Assembly: GCF_014649795.1 (NCBI RefSeq) | Contig: NZ_BMTS01000009.1 | Location: 1 to 64,000 of the forward strand | Reading direction: 5' to 3' | Length of the DNA: 64,000 bases | Origin: Streptomyces melanogenes | GTDB taxonomy: Bacteria; Actinomycetota; Actinomycetes; Streptomycetales; Streptomycetaceae | Shown here: in pieces, positions 15,482 to 24,814 of the stretch | Layout of the letters: each line of letters begins with the position of its first letter | Position numbering within the stretch: the stretch's first letter is position 1 | Made by a program: the position numbers and the translations under genes | Notes under the pieces: model-generated | Told to the model about the DNA's origin: nothing | Database searches by the model: none | What the model saw: only the letters and a program-made list of their open reading frames with translations

Positions 15482-15507
15482 GGAATAGATCGGGGCAGAC
15501 CCCGGTT
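15482..15507 (+). promoter_or_regulatory. SigR-type promoter for rpmE
   Basis: GGAAT at 15482-15486, an 18-nt spacer, and GTT at 15505-15507 match the SigR consensus exactly. In S. coelicolor rpmE is a published SigR target, so thiol-oxidative-stress control of this Zn-binding ribosomal protein is likely here too. The leader to the TTG start would be about 100 nt. Confidence 0.75.
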
Positions 15508-15611
15508 TTGGGAGATACGGCCAGTCCTGGCAGACTGGTACGTCGGCCCCGGTTCACGTGTGCGCATTCCCGCGCGGACGACCCGGAGCCCTCCCTGAAC
15601 TAGGAGACACC

Positions 15612-15833
15612 TTGAAGCGCGACATCCACCCCGAGTACGTCGAGACGCAGGTCAGCTGCACCTGTGGCGCGTCGTTCACCACCCGTAGCACCCTGGCCGA
15701 GGGCACCATCCGTGCCGAGGTCTGCTCCGAGTGCCACCCGTTCTACACGGGCAAGCAGAAGATCCTCGACACCGGTGGCCGCGTGGCCCGCTTCGAGGCC
15801 CGCTTCGGCAAGGCTGCTGCCGCCAAGAAGTAG
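15612..15833 (+). CDS. rpmE: 50S ribosomal protein L31, zinc-binding type (73 aa)
   Basis: Starts with MKRDIHPEYVETQVSCTCG from a TTG codon at 15612, which is preceded 3 nt away by TAGGAGAC. Longer in-frame starts give a non-family head. Cysteines 16 and 18 (CTC) and 37 and 40 (CSEC) form the Zn-binding set of the C+ form. Streptomyces usually have a second, Cys-free L31 used when zinc is scarce. The 73-residue length and the FYTGKQKILDTGGRVARFE end are typical. Confidence 0.95.
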   Translation: MKRDIHPEYVETQVSCTCGASFTTRSTLAEGTIRAEVCSECHPFYTGKQKILDTGGRVARFEARFGKAAAAKK

Positions 15834-15842
15834 CGAGCCACT

Positions 15843-15888
15843 GCGCCGGTCTTCGGCCGCCCCCGTGCGGGGCGGCTGGGACCGGCGC
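15843..15888 (+). terminator. Hairpin between rpmE and prfA
   Basis: GCGCCGGTC at 15843-15851 pairs with GACCGGCGC at 15880-15888, and an inner GCCGCCCC/GGGGCGGC helix lies between. TTTGCC follows. It sits 9 bp after the rpmE stop, so it is a likely terminator or a partial one in the rpmE-prfA transcript. Confidence 0.7.
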
Positions 15889-15932
15889 TTTGCCGTCTGC
15901 CGCAGCCACTCAACGATTACCAGGAGCCCCCG

Positions 15933-17012
<1,080 letters not shown>

Positions 17013-17087
17013 CACCCGTAAGACACCCGGCACTTCCCCCGCCGCACGATGGGGCGGGGGAGGCCCATTGCAGCCCGGAGGACCAGC

Positions 17088-17969
17088 GTGCCGCAACATT
17101 CTGGGGGGCGAACCCCAGGCCCCCGCAGTGTGCTGCTCGCGGAGGTGGCCCAGGCCACCCAGCGGCTGGCCGACGCCGGCGTGCCCTCGCCGCGCTTCGA
17201 CGCGGAGGAGCTCGCCGCGCACATCCACGGCGTCAAGCGGGGAGAGCTGCACCTGGTCAAGGACGCCGACTTCGACGCCCGGTACTGGGAGGCGATCGCC
17301 CGTCGTGAGGCGCGCGAGCCGCTCCAGCACATCACCGGGCGGGCGTTCTTCCGCTATCTGGAGCTCCAGGTCGGCCCCGGCGTCTTCGTGCCGCGCCCCG
17401 AGACCGAGTCGGTCGTCGGCTGGGCCATAGACGCCGTGCGCGCCATGGACGTGGTCGAGCCGCTCATCGTCGACCTGTGCACCGGCTCCGGCGCGATCGC
17501 CCTCGCCATGGCCCAGGAGGTGCCCCGCTCGCGGGTGCACGCCGTGGAGCTGTCCGAGGACGCGCTGGAGTGGACCCGCAAGAACGTCGAGGGCTCGCGC
17601 GTCGTGCTGCACCAGGGCGACGCCCTGACCGCGCTGCCCGAGCTGGACGGCCAGGTCGACCTGGTCATCTCCAACCCGCCGTACATCCCGCTCACCGAGT
17701 GGGAGTACGTCGCCCCCGAGGCCCGGGACCACGACCCCGAGCTCGCCCTCTTCTCCGGCGAGGACGGCCTCGACACGATCCGGGGCATCGAGCGCACCGC
17801 CCACCGGCTGCTGCGGCCCGGCGGCCTCGTCGTGATCGAGCACGCCGACACACAGGGCGGCCAGGTGCCGTGGATCTTCAACGAGGAGGCCGGCTGGGCG
17901 GACGCCGCCGACCACCCCGACCTGAACAACCGTCCGCGCTTCGCCACGGCCCGCAAGGCCCTGCCGTGA
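17088..17969 (+). CDS. prmC: Release factor glutamine methyltransferase (293 aa)
   Basis: N5-methylates the glutamine of the release factor GGQ motif with S-adenosylmethionine. The SAM-binding VDLCTGSGAIALAMA and the catalytic NPPY at residues 196-199 (ISNPPYIPL) are intact. The start is GTG at 17088 behind CGGAGGAC. The first 13 residues (VPQHSGGRTPGPR) are encoded by a GC palindrome and are not part of the fold, which begins at VLLAEVAQATQRL. A GTG at 17127 would start right there but has no binding site. Confidence 0.93.
   Translation: MPQHSGGRTPGPRSVLLAEVAQATQRLADAGVPSPRFDAEELAAHIHGVKRGELHLVKDADFDARYWEAIARREAREPLQHITGRAFFRYLELQVGPGVFVPRPETESVVGWAIDAVRAMDVVEPLIVDLCTGSGAIALAMAQEVPRSRVHAVELSEDALEWTRKNVEGSRVVLHQGDALTALPELDGQVDLVISNPPYIPLTEWEYVAPEARDHDPELALFSGEDGLDTIRGIERTAHRLLRPGGLVVIEHADTQGGQVPWIFNEEAGWADAADHPDLNNRPRFATARKALP
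17101..17118 (+). repeat. Short GC palindrome inside the 5' end of prmC
   Basis: CTGGGGGGCGAACCCCAG followed by GCCCCC resembles the palindromes before atpA (25701-25717), after atpD (29819-29836) and near 40662. Here it is translated. Confidence 0.55.
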
Positions 17970-18025
17970 CCGTCGTTACCCCCAACCGCTTCAAGACCGC
18001 GTACGTGTACGAGGAGGCCCCGTAA
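17966..18025 (+). CDS. Possible 19-residue peptide between prmC and tsaC
   Basis: GTG at 17966 overlaps the prmC stop as GTGA. The frame encodes MTVVTPNRFKTAYVYEEAP and its TAA directly abuts the tsaC ATG at 18026. It contains GAGGAG, which also serves as the tsaC ribosome binding site. It may be a genuine coupled mini-ORF or simply an open spacer. No family is recognised. Confidence 0.3.
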   Translation: MTVVTPNRFKTAYVYEEAP

Positions 18026-18673
18026 ATGGCTCGGCGATACGACTGCAACGACGCGACCGACCGCACGACCGGTCTGCGCGAGGCCGCCTCCGCAGTGCGC
18101 CGCGGCGAGCTCGTCGTCCTCCCGACGGACACCGTCTACGGCATCGGCGCCGACGCGTTCAGCTCCGAGGCCGTCGCTTCCCTGCTGGACGCCAAGGGCC
18201 GCGGCCGCAACATGCCCACCCCCGTCCTGATCGGGTCCCCGAACACGCTGCACGGCCTGGTCACGGACTTCACCGAGCAGGCGTGGGAGCTCGTCGACGC
18301 GTTCTGGCCGGGCGCCCTGACGCTGGTCGCCAAGCACCAGCCGTCGCTCCAGTGGGACCTGGGCGACACCCGGGGCACGGTCGCGATCCGGATGCCGCTG
18401 CACCCGGTCGCCATCGAGCTGCTCACCGAGGTCGGCCCGATGGCCGTCTCCTCCGCCAACCTGACCGGGCACCCCTCGCCCGAGGACTGCGACGCCGCGC
18501 AGGGGATGCTCGGCGACGCCGTCTCGGTGTACCTGGACGGCGGCCCCACCCCGGGCATCGTCCCGTCGTCGATCGTCGACGTCACGGGCAAGGTGCCGGT
18601 GCTGCTGCGCGCGGGCGCGCTCGACGCCGACGAGCTGCGCAAGGTGGTACCCGACCTCGAGGTGGCGAATTGA
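18026..18673 (+). CDS. tsaC: L-threonylcarbamoyladenylate synthase, Sua5/YciO/YrdC type (215 aa)
   Basis: Makes threonylcarbamoyl-AMP from threonine, bicarbonate and ATP, for the t6A37 tRNA modification. The YrdC signature is visible: LRRGELVVLPTDTVYGIGAD-like N-terminus (about 30-50), KGRGRNMPTPVLIGS, and PVAIELLTEVGPMAVSSANLTG. It is the short form without the C-terminal Sua5 domain. The ATG at 18026 follows GAGGAG. It overlaps the next gene by 4 bp (TTGA). Placement after prfA-prmC is a common translation-quality operon. Confidence 0.92.
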   Translation: MARRYDCNDATDRTTGLREAASAVRRGELVVLPTDTVYGIGADAFSSEAVASLLDAKGRGRNMPTPVLIGSPNTLHGLVTDFTEQAWELVDAFWPGALTLVAKHQPSLQWDLGDTRGTVAIRMPLHPVAIELLTEVGPMAVSSANLTGHPSPEDCDAAQGMLGDAVSVYLDGGPTPGIVPSSIVDVTGKVPVLLRAGALDADELRKVVPDLEVAN

Positions 18674-19320
18674 CAGCCCCTGAGACGGGGCGTGGCATAG
18701 GCACCGGGCTCACCGGCACCACCTTCCGCATCCTCCACGTCAGCACCGGCAACGTGTGCCGCTCGCCCATCACCGAGCGGCTGACCCGGCATGCCCTGAC
18801 CGATCGCCTCGGCGACCCCTTCACGGGCGGCCTGATCGTGGAGAGCGCGGGCACCTGGGGCCACGAGGGCGCCCCGATGGAGGCCAACGCGGCGGCCGTC
18901 CTCGCCGACTTCGGCGCGGACGCCTCCGGCTTCACGGGGCGCGAGCTCCTGGACGAACACGTCATCACCGCGGACCTGGTCCTCACCGCCACCCGCGACC
19001 ACCGCGCCCAGGTCATCTCCATGGGCCACTCGGCGGGCCTGCGCACCTTCACCCTGAAGGAGTTCACCCGCCTGGTCCGCGCCATAGACCCGGCCACCCT
19101 GCCGGACGCCTCGCAGGAGGGCATGGTCGAGCGCGCCCGCGCCCTGGTCCGCGCGGCCGCGGCCCTGCGCGGCTGGCTGCTGGCCCCGAGCGCCGAGGCG
19201 GACGAGGTGAACGACCCGTACGGCGCCCCGATCACGTTCTTCCGCTCGATCGGGGACGAGATCAACACGGCCCTCGAACCGGTCGTCACGGCTCTTACGG
19301 GTGTGCCCGCGCCGCACTGA
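18670..19320 (+). CDS. Low-molecular-weight protein tyrosine phosphatase-like protein lacking the catalytic Cys (216 aa)
   Basis: The fold signature FRILHVSTGNVCRSPITE sits near residues 18-35. In active enzymes the P-loop is C-x5-R (for example VCLGNICRSP). Here the nucleophile position is serine (AGC at 18739-18747), while the second Cys and the Arg are kept. The general-acid loop also looks retained (NDPYGAP). Longer than the usual 150-160 residues. It starts at TTG overlapping the tsaC stop, so it is translationally coupled. It may be inactive or act as a phospho-binding protein. The substrate is unknown. Confidence 0.82.
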   Translation: MTAPETGRGIGTGLTGTTFRILHVSTGNVCRSPITERLTRHALTDRLGDPFTGGLIVESAGTWGHEGAPMEANAAAVLADFGADASGFTGRELLDEHVITADLVLTATRDHRAQVISMGHSAGLRTFTLKEFTRLVRAIDPATLPDASQEGMVERARALVRAAAALRGWLLAPSAEADEVNDPYGAPITFFRSIGDEINTALEPVVTALTGVPAPH

Positions 19321-19406
19321 CGGGATTCCGTCGGGCGCCGGTGCACGCGTCGGCCTACATTGGATCTGACGCCTCACACCACCCCCTGTCAGGCCCGGAG
19401 ACCCCG

Positions 19407-20693
19407 ATGACGGTCACCACCGCAGCCGTGTCCGCTGCCCGCTCCACCGCCCCCGAAGGGGCGTTGGACGCCCTGCGGCGCCAGGATCCCGAGATCGCCG
19501 ACGTGCTGCTCGGCGAGACGCGGCGGCAGGCCACCTCGCTCCAGCTCATCGCCGCCGAGAACTTCACCTCGCCCGCCGTGCTCGCGGCGCTCGGCTCCCC
19601 GCTCAGCAACAAGTACGCCGAGGGCTACCCCGGCGCCCGCCACCACGGCGGCTGCGAGATCGTGGACGTGGCCGAGCGGATCGCCGTGGACCGGGCCAGG
19701 GCGCTCTTCGGGGCCGAGCACGCCAACGTACAGCCGCACTCCGGCTCCTCGGCCGTGCTGGCGGCCTACGCGGCGCTGCTGCGCCCGGGTGACACGGTGC
19801 TCGCCATGGGGCTCCCGTACGGGGGACACCTCACCCACGGCTCGCCCGCCAACTTCTCCGGCCGGTGGTTCGACTTCGTCGGCTACGGCGTCGACCCGGA
19901 GACCGGCCTCATCGACTACGAGGAGGTCGCGGCCCTGGCCGAGCGCCGCCGCCCGAAGGCGATCGTCTGCGGCTCGATCTGCTACCCGCGCCATCCCGAC
20001 TACGAGGCGTTCCGCGAGATCGCCGACTCGGTGGGCGCCTACCTCATCGCGGACGCGGCGCACCCGATGGGCCTGGTGGCCGGGGGAGCGGCGCCCAGCC
20101 CCGTCCCGTACGCCGACGTGGTCTGCGCGACCACCCACAAGGTGCTGCGCGGCCCGCGCGGCGGGCTGCTGCTGTGCGGCGGGGAGCTGGCGGCCCGGAT
20201 CGACCGGGCGGTCTTCCCGTTCACCCAGGGCGGCGCCCAGATGCACACCATCGCGGCGAAGGCGGTCGCGTTCGGGGAGGCGGCGACCCCGGGGTTCACG
20301 GGGTACGCCCATCAGGTGGTCGCCAACGCGCGCGTGCTCGCGGCCGGGCTGGCCGCCGAGGGGTTCGGCGTGGTGACCGGCGGCACCGACACCCACCTCA
20401 TCCTGGCCGACCCCGGCCCGCTGGGAGCCGACGGAAGGGCCGCCAGGGGCCGCCTGGCGGGCGCCGGGCTCGTCCTGGACACCTGTGCCCTGCCGTACGA
20501 CGAAGCGCGCGGCATCCGGCTCGGTACGGCCGCGCTGACCACCCAGGGGATGGGCGAGGCGGAGATGGCGAGGATCGCGGTGCTGTTCTCGGCGGCGCTG
20601 CGCGGGGACGCCGAAGCGGGCGGTGGGGCGCACGCCGACGTCCGTGCCGAAGTGCGGGAGCTCGCGGGAAGATTTCCCCCGTATCCGCACTAG
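19407..20693 (+). CDS. glyA: Serine hydroxymethyltransferase-type PLP enzyme (428 aa)
   Basis: Interconverts serine and glycine with tetrahydrofolate. It has the typical SLQLIAAENFTSPAVLAALG start, NKYAEGYPGARHHGG, and the PLP lysine K245 in CATTHKVLRGPRGG. FTQGGAQMHTIAAKAVAF is the conserved region after it. Length is normal. Streptomyces often carry a second glyA elsewhere; this one is the copy grouped with prmC/tsaC. It lies 86 bp after the phosphatase-like gene and may share its transcript. Confidence 0.92.
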   Translation: MTVTTAAVSAARSTAPEGALDALRRQDPEIADVLLGETRRQATSLQLIAAENFTSPAVLAALGSPLSNKYAEGYPGARHHGGCEIVDVAERIAVDRARALFGAEHANVQPHSGSSAVLAAYAALLRPGDTVLAMGLPYGGHLTHGSPANFSGRWFDFVGYGVDPETGLIDYEEVAALAERRRPKAIVCGSICYPRHPDYEAFREIADSVGAYLIADAAHPMGLVAGGAAPSPVPYADVVCATTHKVLRGPRGGLLLCGGELAARIDRAVFPFTQGGAQMHTIAAKAVAFGEAATPGFTGYAHQVVANARVLAAGLAAEGFGVVTGGTDTHLILADPGPLGADGRAARGRLAGAGLVLDTCALPYDEARGIRLGTAALTTQGMGEAEMARIAVLFSAALRGDAEAGGGAHADVRAEVRELAGRFPPYPH

Positions 20694-20820
20694 ATGGGGT
20701 TGATATCCCCACTGGATGGGGTTGACTGCAACCATCTCGTGTACCCGCATGTCCTCAACCATGTGGGCGCGAAGCTAGTGTGTGGGGCTGAGATGGCCAG
20801 CGATACCTCTGGGGCAGCCC

Positions 20821-22164
20821 GTGCGTGAATACCTGCTGACGCTCTGCGTCACGGCCGCGGTGACCTACCTGCTCACCGGGCCGGTGCGGAAGTTCGCCAT
20901 CGCGACCGGCGCGATGCCGGAGATCCGCGCCCGGGACGTGCACCGCGAACCGACGCCGCGGCTCGGCGGCATCGCCATGTTCGGCGGACTGTGCGCGGGC
21001 CTGCTCGTCGCCGACCACCTGGACAGCCTCAACGGCGTCTTCGAGCGCTCCAACGAACCGCGCGCGCTGCTCTCGGGCGCGGCCCTGATCTGGATCATCG
21101 GCGTCCTGGACGACAAGTTCGAGATCGACGCGCTGATCAAGCTGGGCGGTCAGATGATCGCCGCCGGTGTGATGGTCGTGCAGGGTCTGACGATCCTGTG
21201 GCTGCCCATCCCGGGCATCGGCGCGGTCTCGCTCACCTCCTGGCAGGGCACGCTGCTCACGGTCGCCCTGGTGGTGATCACCATCAACGCGGTGAACTTC
21301 GTGGACGGCCTGGACGGCCTCGCCGCGGGCATGGTCTGCATCGCCGCCGCGGCGTTCTTCATGTACGCGTACCGGATCTGGTTCGGGTACGGCATCGAGG
21401 CCGCGGCCCCGGCCACCCTCTTCGCCGCCATCCTGATGGGCATGTGCCTGGGCTTCCTGCCGCACAACATGCACCCCGCGCGGATCTTCATGGGCGACTC
21501 GGGCTCGATGCTGATCGGGCTCGTCCTCGCGGCCGGCGCCATCTCCATCACCGGCCAGGTCGACCCGGACGCGCTGCGGATGAACCTCAGCCTCAGCGGC
21601 AGCGAGCGCGAGGCCACCCACGCGATGCTCCCGGTGTTCATCCCGCTGCTGATGCCGCTGACCATCATCGCGATCCCGATGGCCGACCTGGTGCTGGCGA
21701 TCGTGCGGCGCACCTGGAAGGGCCAGTCGCCGTTCGCGGCCGACCGCGGGCACCTGCACCACCGGCTCCTGGAGATCGGCCACTCGCACAGCCGCGCGGT
21801 GCTGATCATGTACTTCTGGGCGGCCCTGATCGCCTTCGGGACGCTGGCGTACTCGGTGCACTCGGCGTCGATGTGGATCGTCTTCGTCATCGTCGCGCTG
21901 AGCGCGGTCGGTCTGGTCCTGCTGCTGCTCCCGCGCTTCACCCCGCGCGCCCCGCGCTGGGCCGAGGCGTTCGTCCCGCCGCGCTACCGGCGCCGTACGC
22001 GGCTCGCCGCGGCGGCCGCGGCCGCGGAGGGCACCGAGGAGTGGGACGGGGCCGAGGAGGAGCGCACACCGGTCGGCGCGGGCGTCTCAGGCGTCAACGG
22101 GGCGACCGCCGTCGGCCCCCGTTCGCGCTTCCCCGACCGGCGGAAGACCGGCGCGTCGCGCTGA
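20821..22164 (+). CDS. MraY/WecA-family UDP-sugar:polyprenyl-phosphate sugar-phosphate transferase (447 aa)
   Basis: Loads a sugar phosphate onto a polyprenyl-phosphate carrier to start a cell-envelope glycopolymer. About ten transmembrane helices; cytoplasmic motifs HREPTPRLGG (about 40-50), LDDKFEID, NFVDGLDGLAAG (catalytic aspartates) and PFAADRGHLHHRL. The latter histidine-rich loop fits the WecA/TagO/Rfe branch more than MraY. The C-terminal ~60 residues are charged and disordered. GTG at 20821 is chosen because the first helix begins there. A GTG at 20782 is also possible. A TAGTGT -10 lies at 20776-20781. Confidence 0.88.
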   Translation: MREYLLTLCVTAAVTYLLTGPVRKFAIATGAMPEIRARDVHREPTPRLGGIAMFGGLCAGLLVADHLDSLNGVFERSNEPRALLSGAALIWIIGVLDDKFEIDALIKLGGQMIAAGVMVVQGLTILWLPIPGIGAVSLTSWQGTLLTVALVVITINAVNFVDGLDGLAAGMVCIAAAAFFMYAYRIWFGYGIEAAAPATLFAAILMGMCLGFLPHNMHPARIFMGDSGSMLIGLVLAAGAISITGQVDPDALRMNLSLSGSEREATHAMLPVFIPLLMPLTIIAIPMADLVLAIVRRTWKGQSPFAADRGHLHHRLLEIGHSHSRAVLIMYFWAALIAFGTLAYSVHSASMWIVFVIVALSAVGLVLLLLPRFTPRAPRWAEAFVPPRYRRRTRLAAAAAAAEGTEEWDGAEEERTPVGAGVSGVNGATAVGPRSRFPDRRKTGASR

Positions 22165-22426
22165 CGAATTGCCGCACCGGGCCCTAATACCAGACAAGTT
22201 GCCGTCCGTTCTGCACATGCGCGCACGTTCACTCTCATGTGTGACGGGCAGCACACCATCATGGTAAAGACCTCATCAAATAGTTTGTGATACGGTTCAC
22301 GAGACCCGGCAACAGAGCCGAAGGACCGTAGTGCGACGGCCCATTGGCCCGAGGGATCCCCTCGGCCGGGGCCTACGCTCGTCCATGACGACACCCTGCC
22401 CCCACCCAGTAAGCGGAGCTGCCGCC

Positions 22427-22861
22427 ATGCCGTCCAACGACGCCCGCACCCTCCTTCGGACCGCCCTACCCACCGCTGCCGCCGGCGTCATCGCCGTCGC
22501 GGTCAGCGCCGGGGTCGCGGGCGGCAAGGGGGCCATCGGCGCCGCCATCGCGACGGTCGTGGTCATCGGCTTCATGGGCATCGGGCTGCTCGTCCTGGAA
22601 CGTACGGCGAAAAGCCTGCCCCACCTGTTCCAGGCCATGGGGCTGATGCTGTACACGGCTCAGTTGCTGTTGCTCTTGATCTTCGTCGCGGTCTTCAAGG
22701 ACACGACGCTGTTCAACCCCAAGGCGTTCGCCGCCACGCTCGTCGCGCTGACCCTCGTCTGGATCGGCATGCAGGCACGTGCGCACATGAAGGCCAAGAT
22801 CCTTTACGTCGAGCCGGATTCGGAGGCTCACAAGCCCACGAAATCCGGGTCTTCGTCGTGA
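22427..22861 (+). CDS. atpI: AtpI-like small membrane protein (144 aa)
   Basis: Four predicted transmembrane helices (AAGVIAVAVSAGVAGG, ATVVVIGFMGIGLLVL, LYTAQLLLLLIFVAVF, FAATLVALTLVWIGM) and a short charged tail. It occupies the atpI position before atpB. AtpI homologues help c-ring assembly, but sequence conservation is low, so the name is mostly by position. The ATG at 22427 follows GCGGAG. An upstream in-frame ATG at 22385 is possible. A 225-bp gap with no hairpin separates it from atpB. Confidence 0.75.
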   Translation: MPSNDARTLLRTALPTAAAGVIAVAVSAGVAGGKGAIGAAIATVVVIGFMGIGLLVLERTAKSLPHLFQAMGLMLYTAQLLLLLIFVAVFKDTTLFNPKAFAATLVALTLVWIGMQARAHMKAKILYVEPDSEAHKPTKSGSSS

Positions 22862-23086
22862 AAGGTAGGGGCGGAATAAATGCGAGTTCGAGACCCTGCT
22901 ATCGTCCGGTGCCAACTGCGGCACTGCGGGCGCGGGCATCTGAGCTGACGCCTGCTCGATCGCGAGGCTTGATGCCCGACCGCCGCCCCATCATCCGTAA
23001 CACCAGTCCAGTGCCGAACCGCGGCTGCGCGCCGCGCCGACACAACGAGGTTGCCGTACCTATGCGCCACGCTGAAGGAGCCCGCG

Positions 23087-23905
23087 GTGAGTGCTGACCA
23101 GACCCAGCTCGCCTTCGACTGGAACTGCCGCATCCTGTCCGACAACGGCTGTGGCTTTCCGGCTCCGGGCCTGCACTCCTTCCTCTTCAAGCCGCTCTTC
23201 ACCGTCGGTGGCTACGAGTTCAACAAGGTGATGCTGCTCGCGCTCGTCACCACCCTGCTCATCATCGGCTTCTTCTGGGTGGCCTTCGGCCAGGCCAAGG
23301 TGGTCCCGGGCAAGCTCCAGATGGTCGGCGAGGCCGGCTACGACTTCGTGCGCCGCAACATCGTGTACGAGACGCTGGGCAAGCGGGAGGGCGAGAAGTA
23401 CGTCCCGCTGATGGTCTCGCTGTTCTTCTTCATCTGGATCATGAACGTCTGGTCCGTGATCCCGCTGGCGCAGTTCCCGGTCTCCTCGGTCATCGCCTTC
23501 CCGATGGTGCTCGCGGGTCTCGTCTGGGTCCTCTGGGTCAGCGTGACCTTCAAGCGCCACGGCTTCGTCGGCGGCCTGAAGAACATCACGGGCTACGACA
23601 AGAGCCTCGGTGCGGTACTGCCGCTGGTGATGGTGATCGAGTTCCTGTCGAACCTGTTCGTCCGGCCGTTCACGCACGCCGTGCGACTCTTCGCCAACAT
23701 GTTCGCCGGCCACCTGATGCTGGTCATGTTCACGGTCGCGTCCTGGTACCTGATGAACAGCTACATGATTCCGGCCGCCGGAGTCTCGTTCGTCATGACC
23801 ATCGTCATGATCCTCTTCGAGCTTTTCGTGCAGGCGGTGCAGGCGTACGTCTTCGTGCTCCTCGCCTGCTCGTACCTCCAGGGCGCTCTGGCCGAGCACC
23901 ACTGA
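23087..23905 (+). CDS. atpB: ATP synthase F0 subunit a (272 aa)
   Basis: Proton half-channel subunit. GTG at 23087 lies 6 nt after GAAGGAG. There are five or six hydrophobic segments. The conserved region NLFVRPFTHAVRLFANMFAG contains the essential arginine facing the c-ring, and the last helix ends VQAVQAYVFVLLACSYLQGA. It is the first core gene of the atp operon, 79 bp before atpE. Confidence 0.95.
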   Translation: MSADQTQLAFDWNCRILSDNGCGFPAPGLHSFLFKPLFTVGGYEFNKVMLLALVTTLLIIGFFWVAFGQAKVVPGKLQMVGEAGYDFVRRNIVYETLGKREGEKYVPLMVSLFFFIWIMNVWSVIPLAQFPVSSVIAFPMVLAGLVWVLWVSVTFKRHGFVGGLKNITGYDKSLGAVLPLVMVIEFLSNLFVRPFTHAVRLFANMFAGHLMLVMFTVASWYLMNSYMIPAAGVSFVMTIVMILFELFVQAVQAYVFVLLACSYLQGALAEHH

Positions 23906-23984
23906 GCCCTGGCCCGCCCCGCAAAACCCCTAGTCGTCCGGTGGCCAACCCCCACCGGTCCATGAAAGAGAAGGAAGAACTGGC

Positions 23985-24221
23985 ATGTCCCAGATCCTCG
24001 CTGCCTCCGAAGTCACCGGCTCGCTCGGCTCGATCGGCTACGGCCTCGCCGCCATCGGCCCCGGCGTCGGCGTCGGCATCATCTTCGGTAACGGCACCCA
24101 GGCCATGGCCCGTCAGCCCGAGGCCGCGGGCCTGATCCGCGCCAACCAGATCCTGGGCTTCGCCTTCTGTGAGGCGCTCGCCCTCATCGGCATCGTTATG
24201 CCGTTCGTGTTCGGTAAGTAA
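23985..24221 (+). CDS. atpE: ATP synthase F0 subunit c (78 aa)
   Basis: Two-helix hairpin that forms the rotor ring. Glycine-rich helix 1 (GYGLAAIGPGVGVGIIFG), polar loop ARQPEA around 42-47, and the proton-carrying carboxylate E63 (FAFCEALALIGIV). Ribosome binding site AGAGAAGGAAG. The length is normal. Confidence 0.96.
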   Translation: MSQILAASEVTGSLGSIGYGLAAIGPGVGVGIIFGNGTQAMARQPEAAGLIRANQILGFAFCEALALIGIVMPFVFGK

Positions 24222-24259
24222 GCACCTATTACTGACACGCATCGACGAAAGGCACTGAT

Positions 24260-24814
24260 GTGATCGCCAACCTGGCTGCACTCGCGGCCGAGGAAGAGCA
24301 GAACCCGCTCATTCCCGCGGGCCCCGAGCTGCTCGTCGGCGCCATCGCCTTCGCCATCGTCTTCTTCGTCTTCGCCACGAAGCTGCTCCCGCGTATCAAC
24401 AAGACGCTGGAGGAACGCCGCGAAGCCATCGAGGGCGGTATCGAGAAGGCCGAGGCCGCGCAGACCGAGGCTCAGAGCGTGCTGGAGCAGTACAAGGCCC
24501 AGCTCGCCGAGGCCCGCCACGAGGCTGCCCGCCTGCGCCAGGAGGCGACCGAGCAGGGCACCGCGCTCATCCAGGAGATGAGGGCGGAAGGCCAGCGGCA
24601 GCGTGAGGAGATCATCGCTGCCGGCCACGCCCAGATCGAGGCCGACCGCAAGGCCGCGGCGCACGCGCTCCGTCAGGACGTGGGCAAGCTCGCCACCGAC
24701 CTGGCCGGCAAGCTCGTCGGCGAGTCCCTTGAGGACCACGCCCGGCAGAGCCGCACCATCGACCGCTTCCTCGAGGGTCTCGAGGACGCTTCGAAGGCCG
24801 AGGCCACGCGATGA
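24260..24814 (+). CDS. atpF: ATP synthase F0 subunit b (184 aa)
   Basis: Stator stalk: one N-terminal membrane helix (about 25-45, LLVGAIAFAIVFFVFATKLL), then a long charged helix (LEERREAIEGGIEKAEAAQ onwards) that dimerises and meets subunit delta. GTG start at 24260. An out-of-frame ATG at 24258 overlaps it and is not used. It overlaps atpH by 4 bp (ATGA). Confidence 0.95.
   Translation: MIANLAALAAEEEQNPLIPAGPELLVGAIAFAIVFFVFATKLLPRINKTLEERREAIEGGIEKAEAAQTEAQSVLEQYKAQLAEARHEAARLRQEATEQGTALIQEMRAEGQRQREEIIAAGHAQIEADRKAAAHALRQDVGKLATDLAGKLVGESLEDHARQSRTIDRFLEGLEDASKAEATR

Noticed and set aside
15491..15504. Small CGGGG/CCCCG hairpin with GTTTTG as the LCP gene terminator
   Set aside because: The stem is only 5 bp and coincides with the spacer of the SigR promoter, which explains the sequence better.
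22862..23086. A gene in the atpI-atpB gap
   Set aside because: The short frame (79 codons) has no family, weak bias and overlaps the atpB ribosome binding site region.
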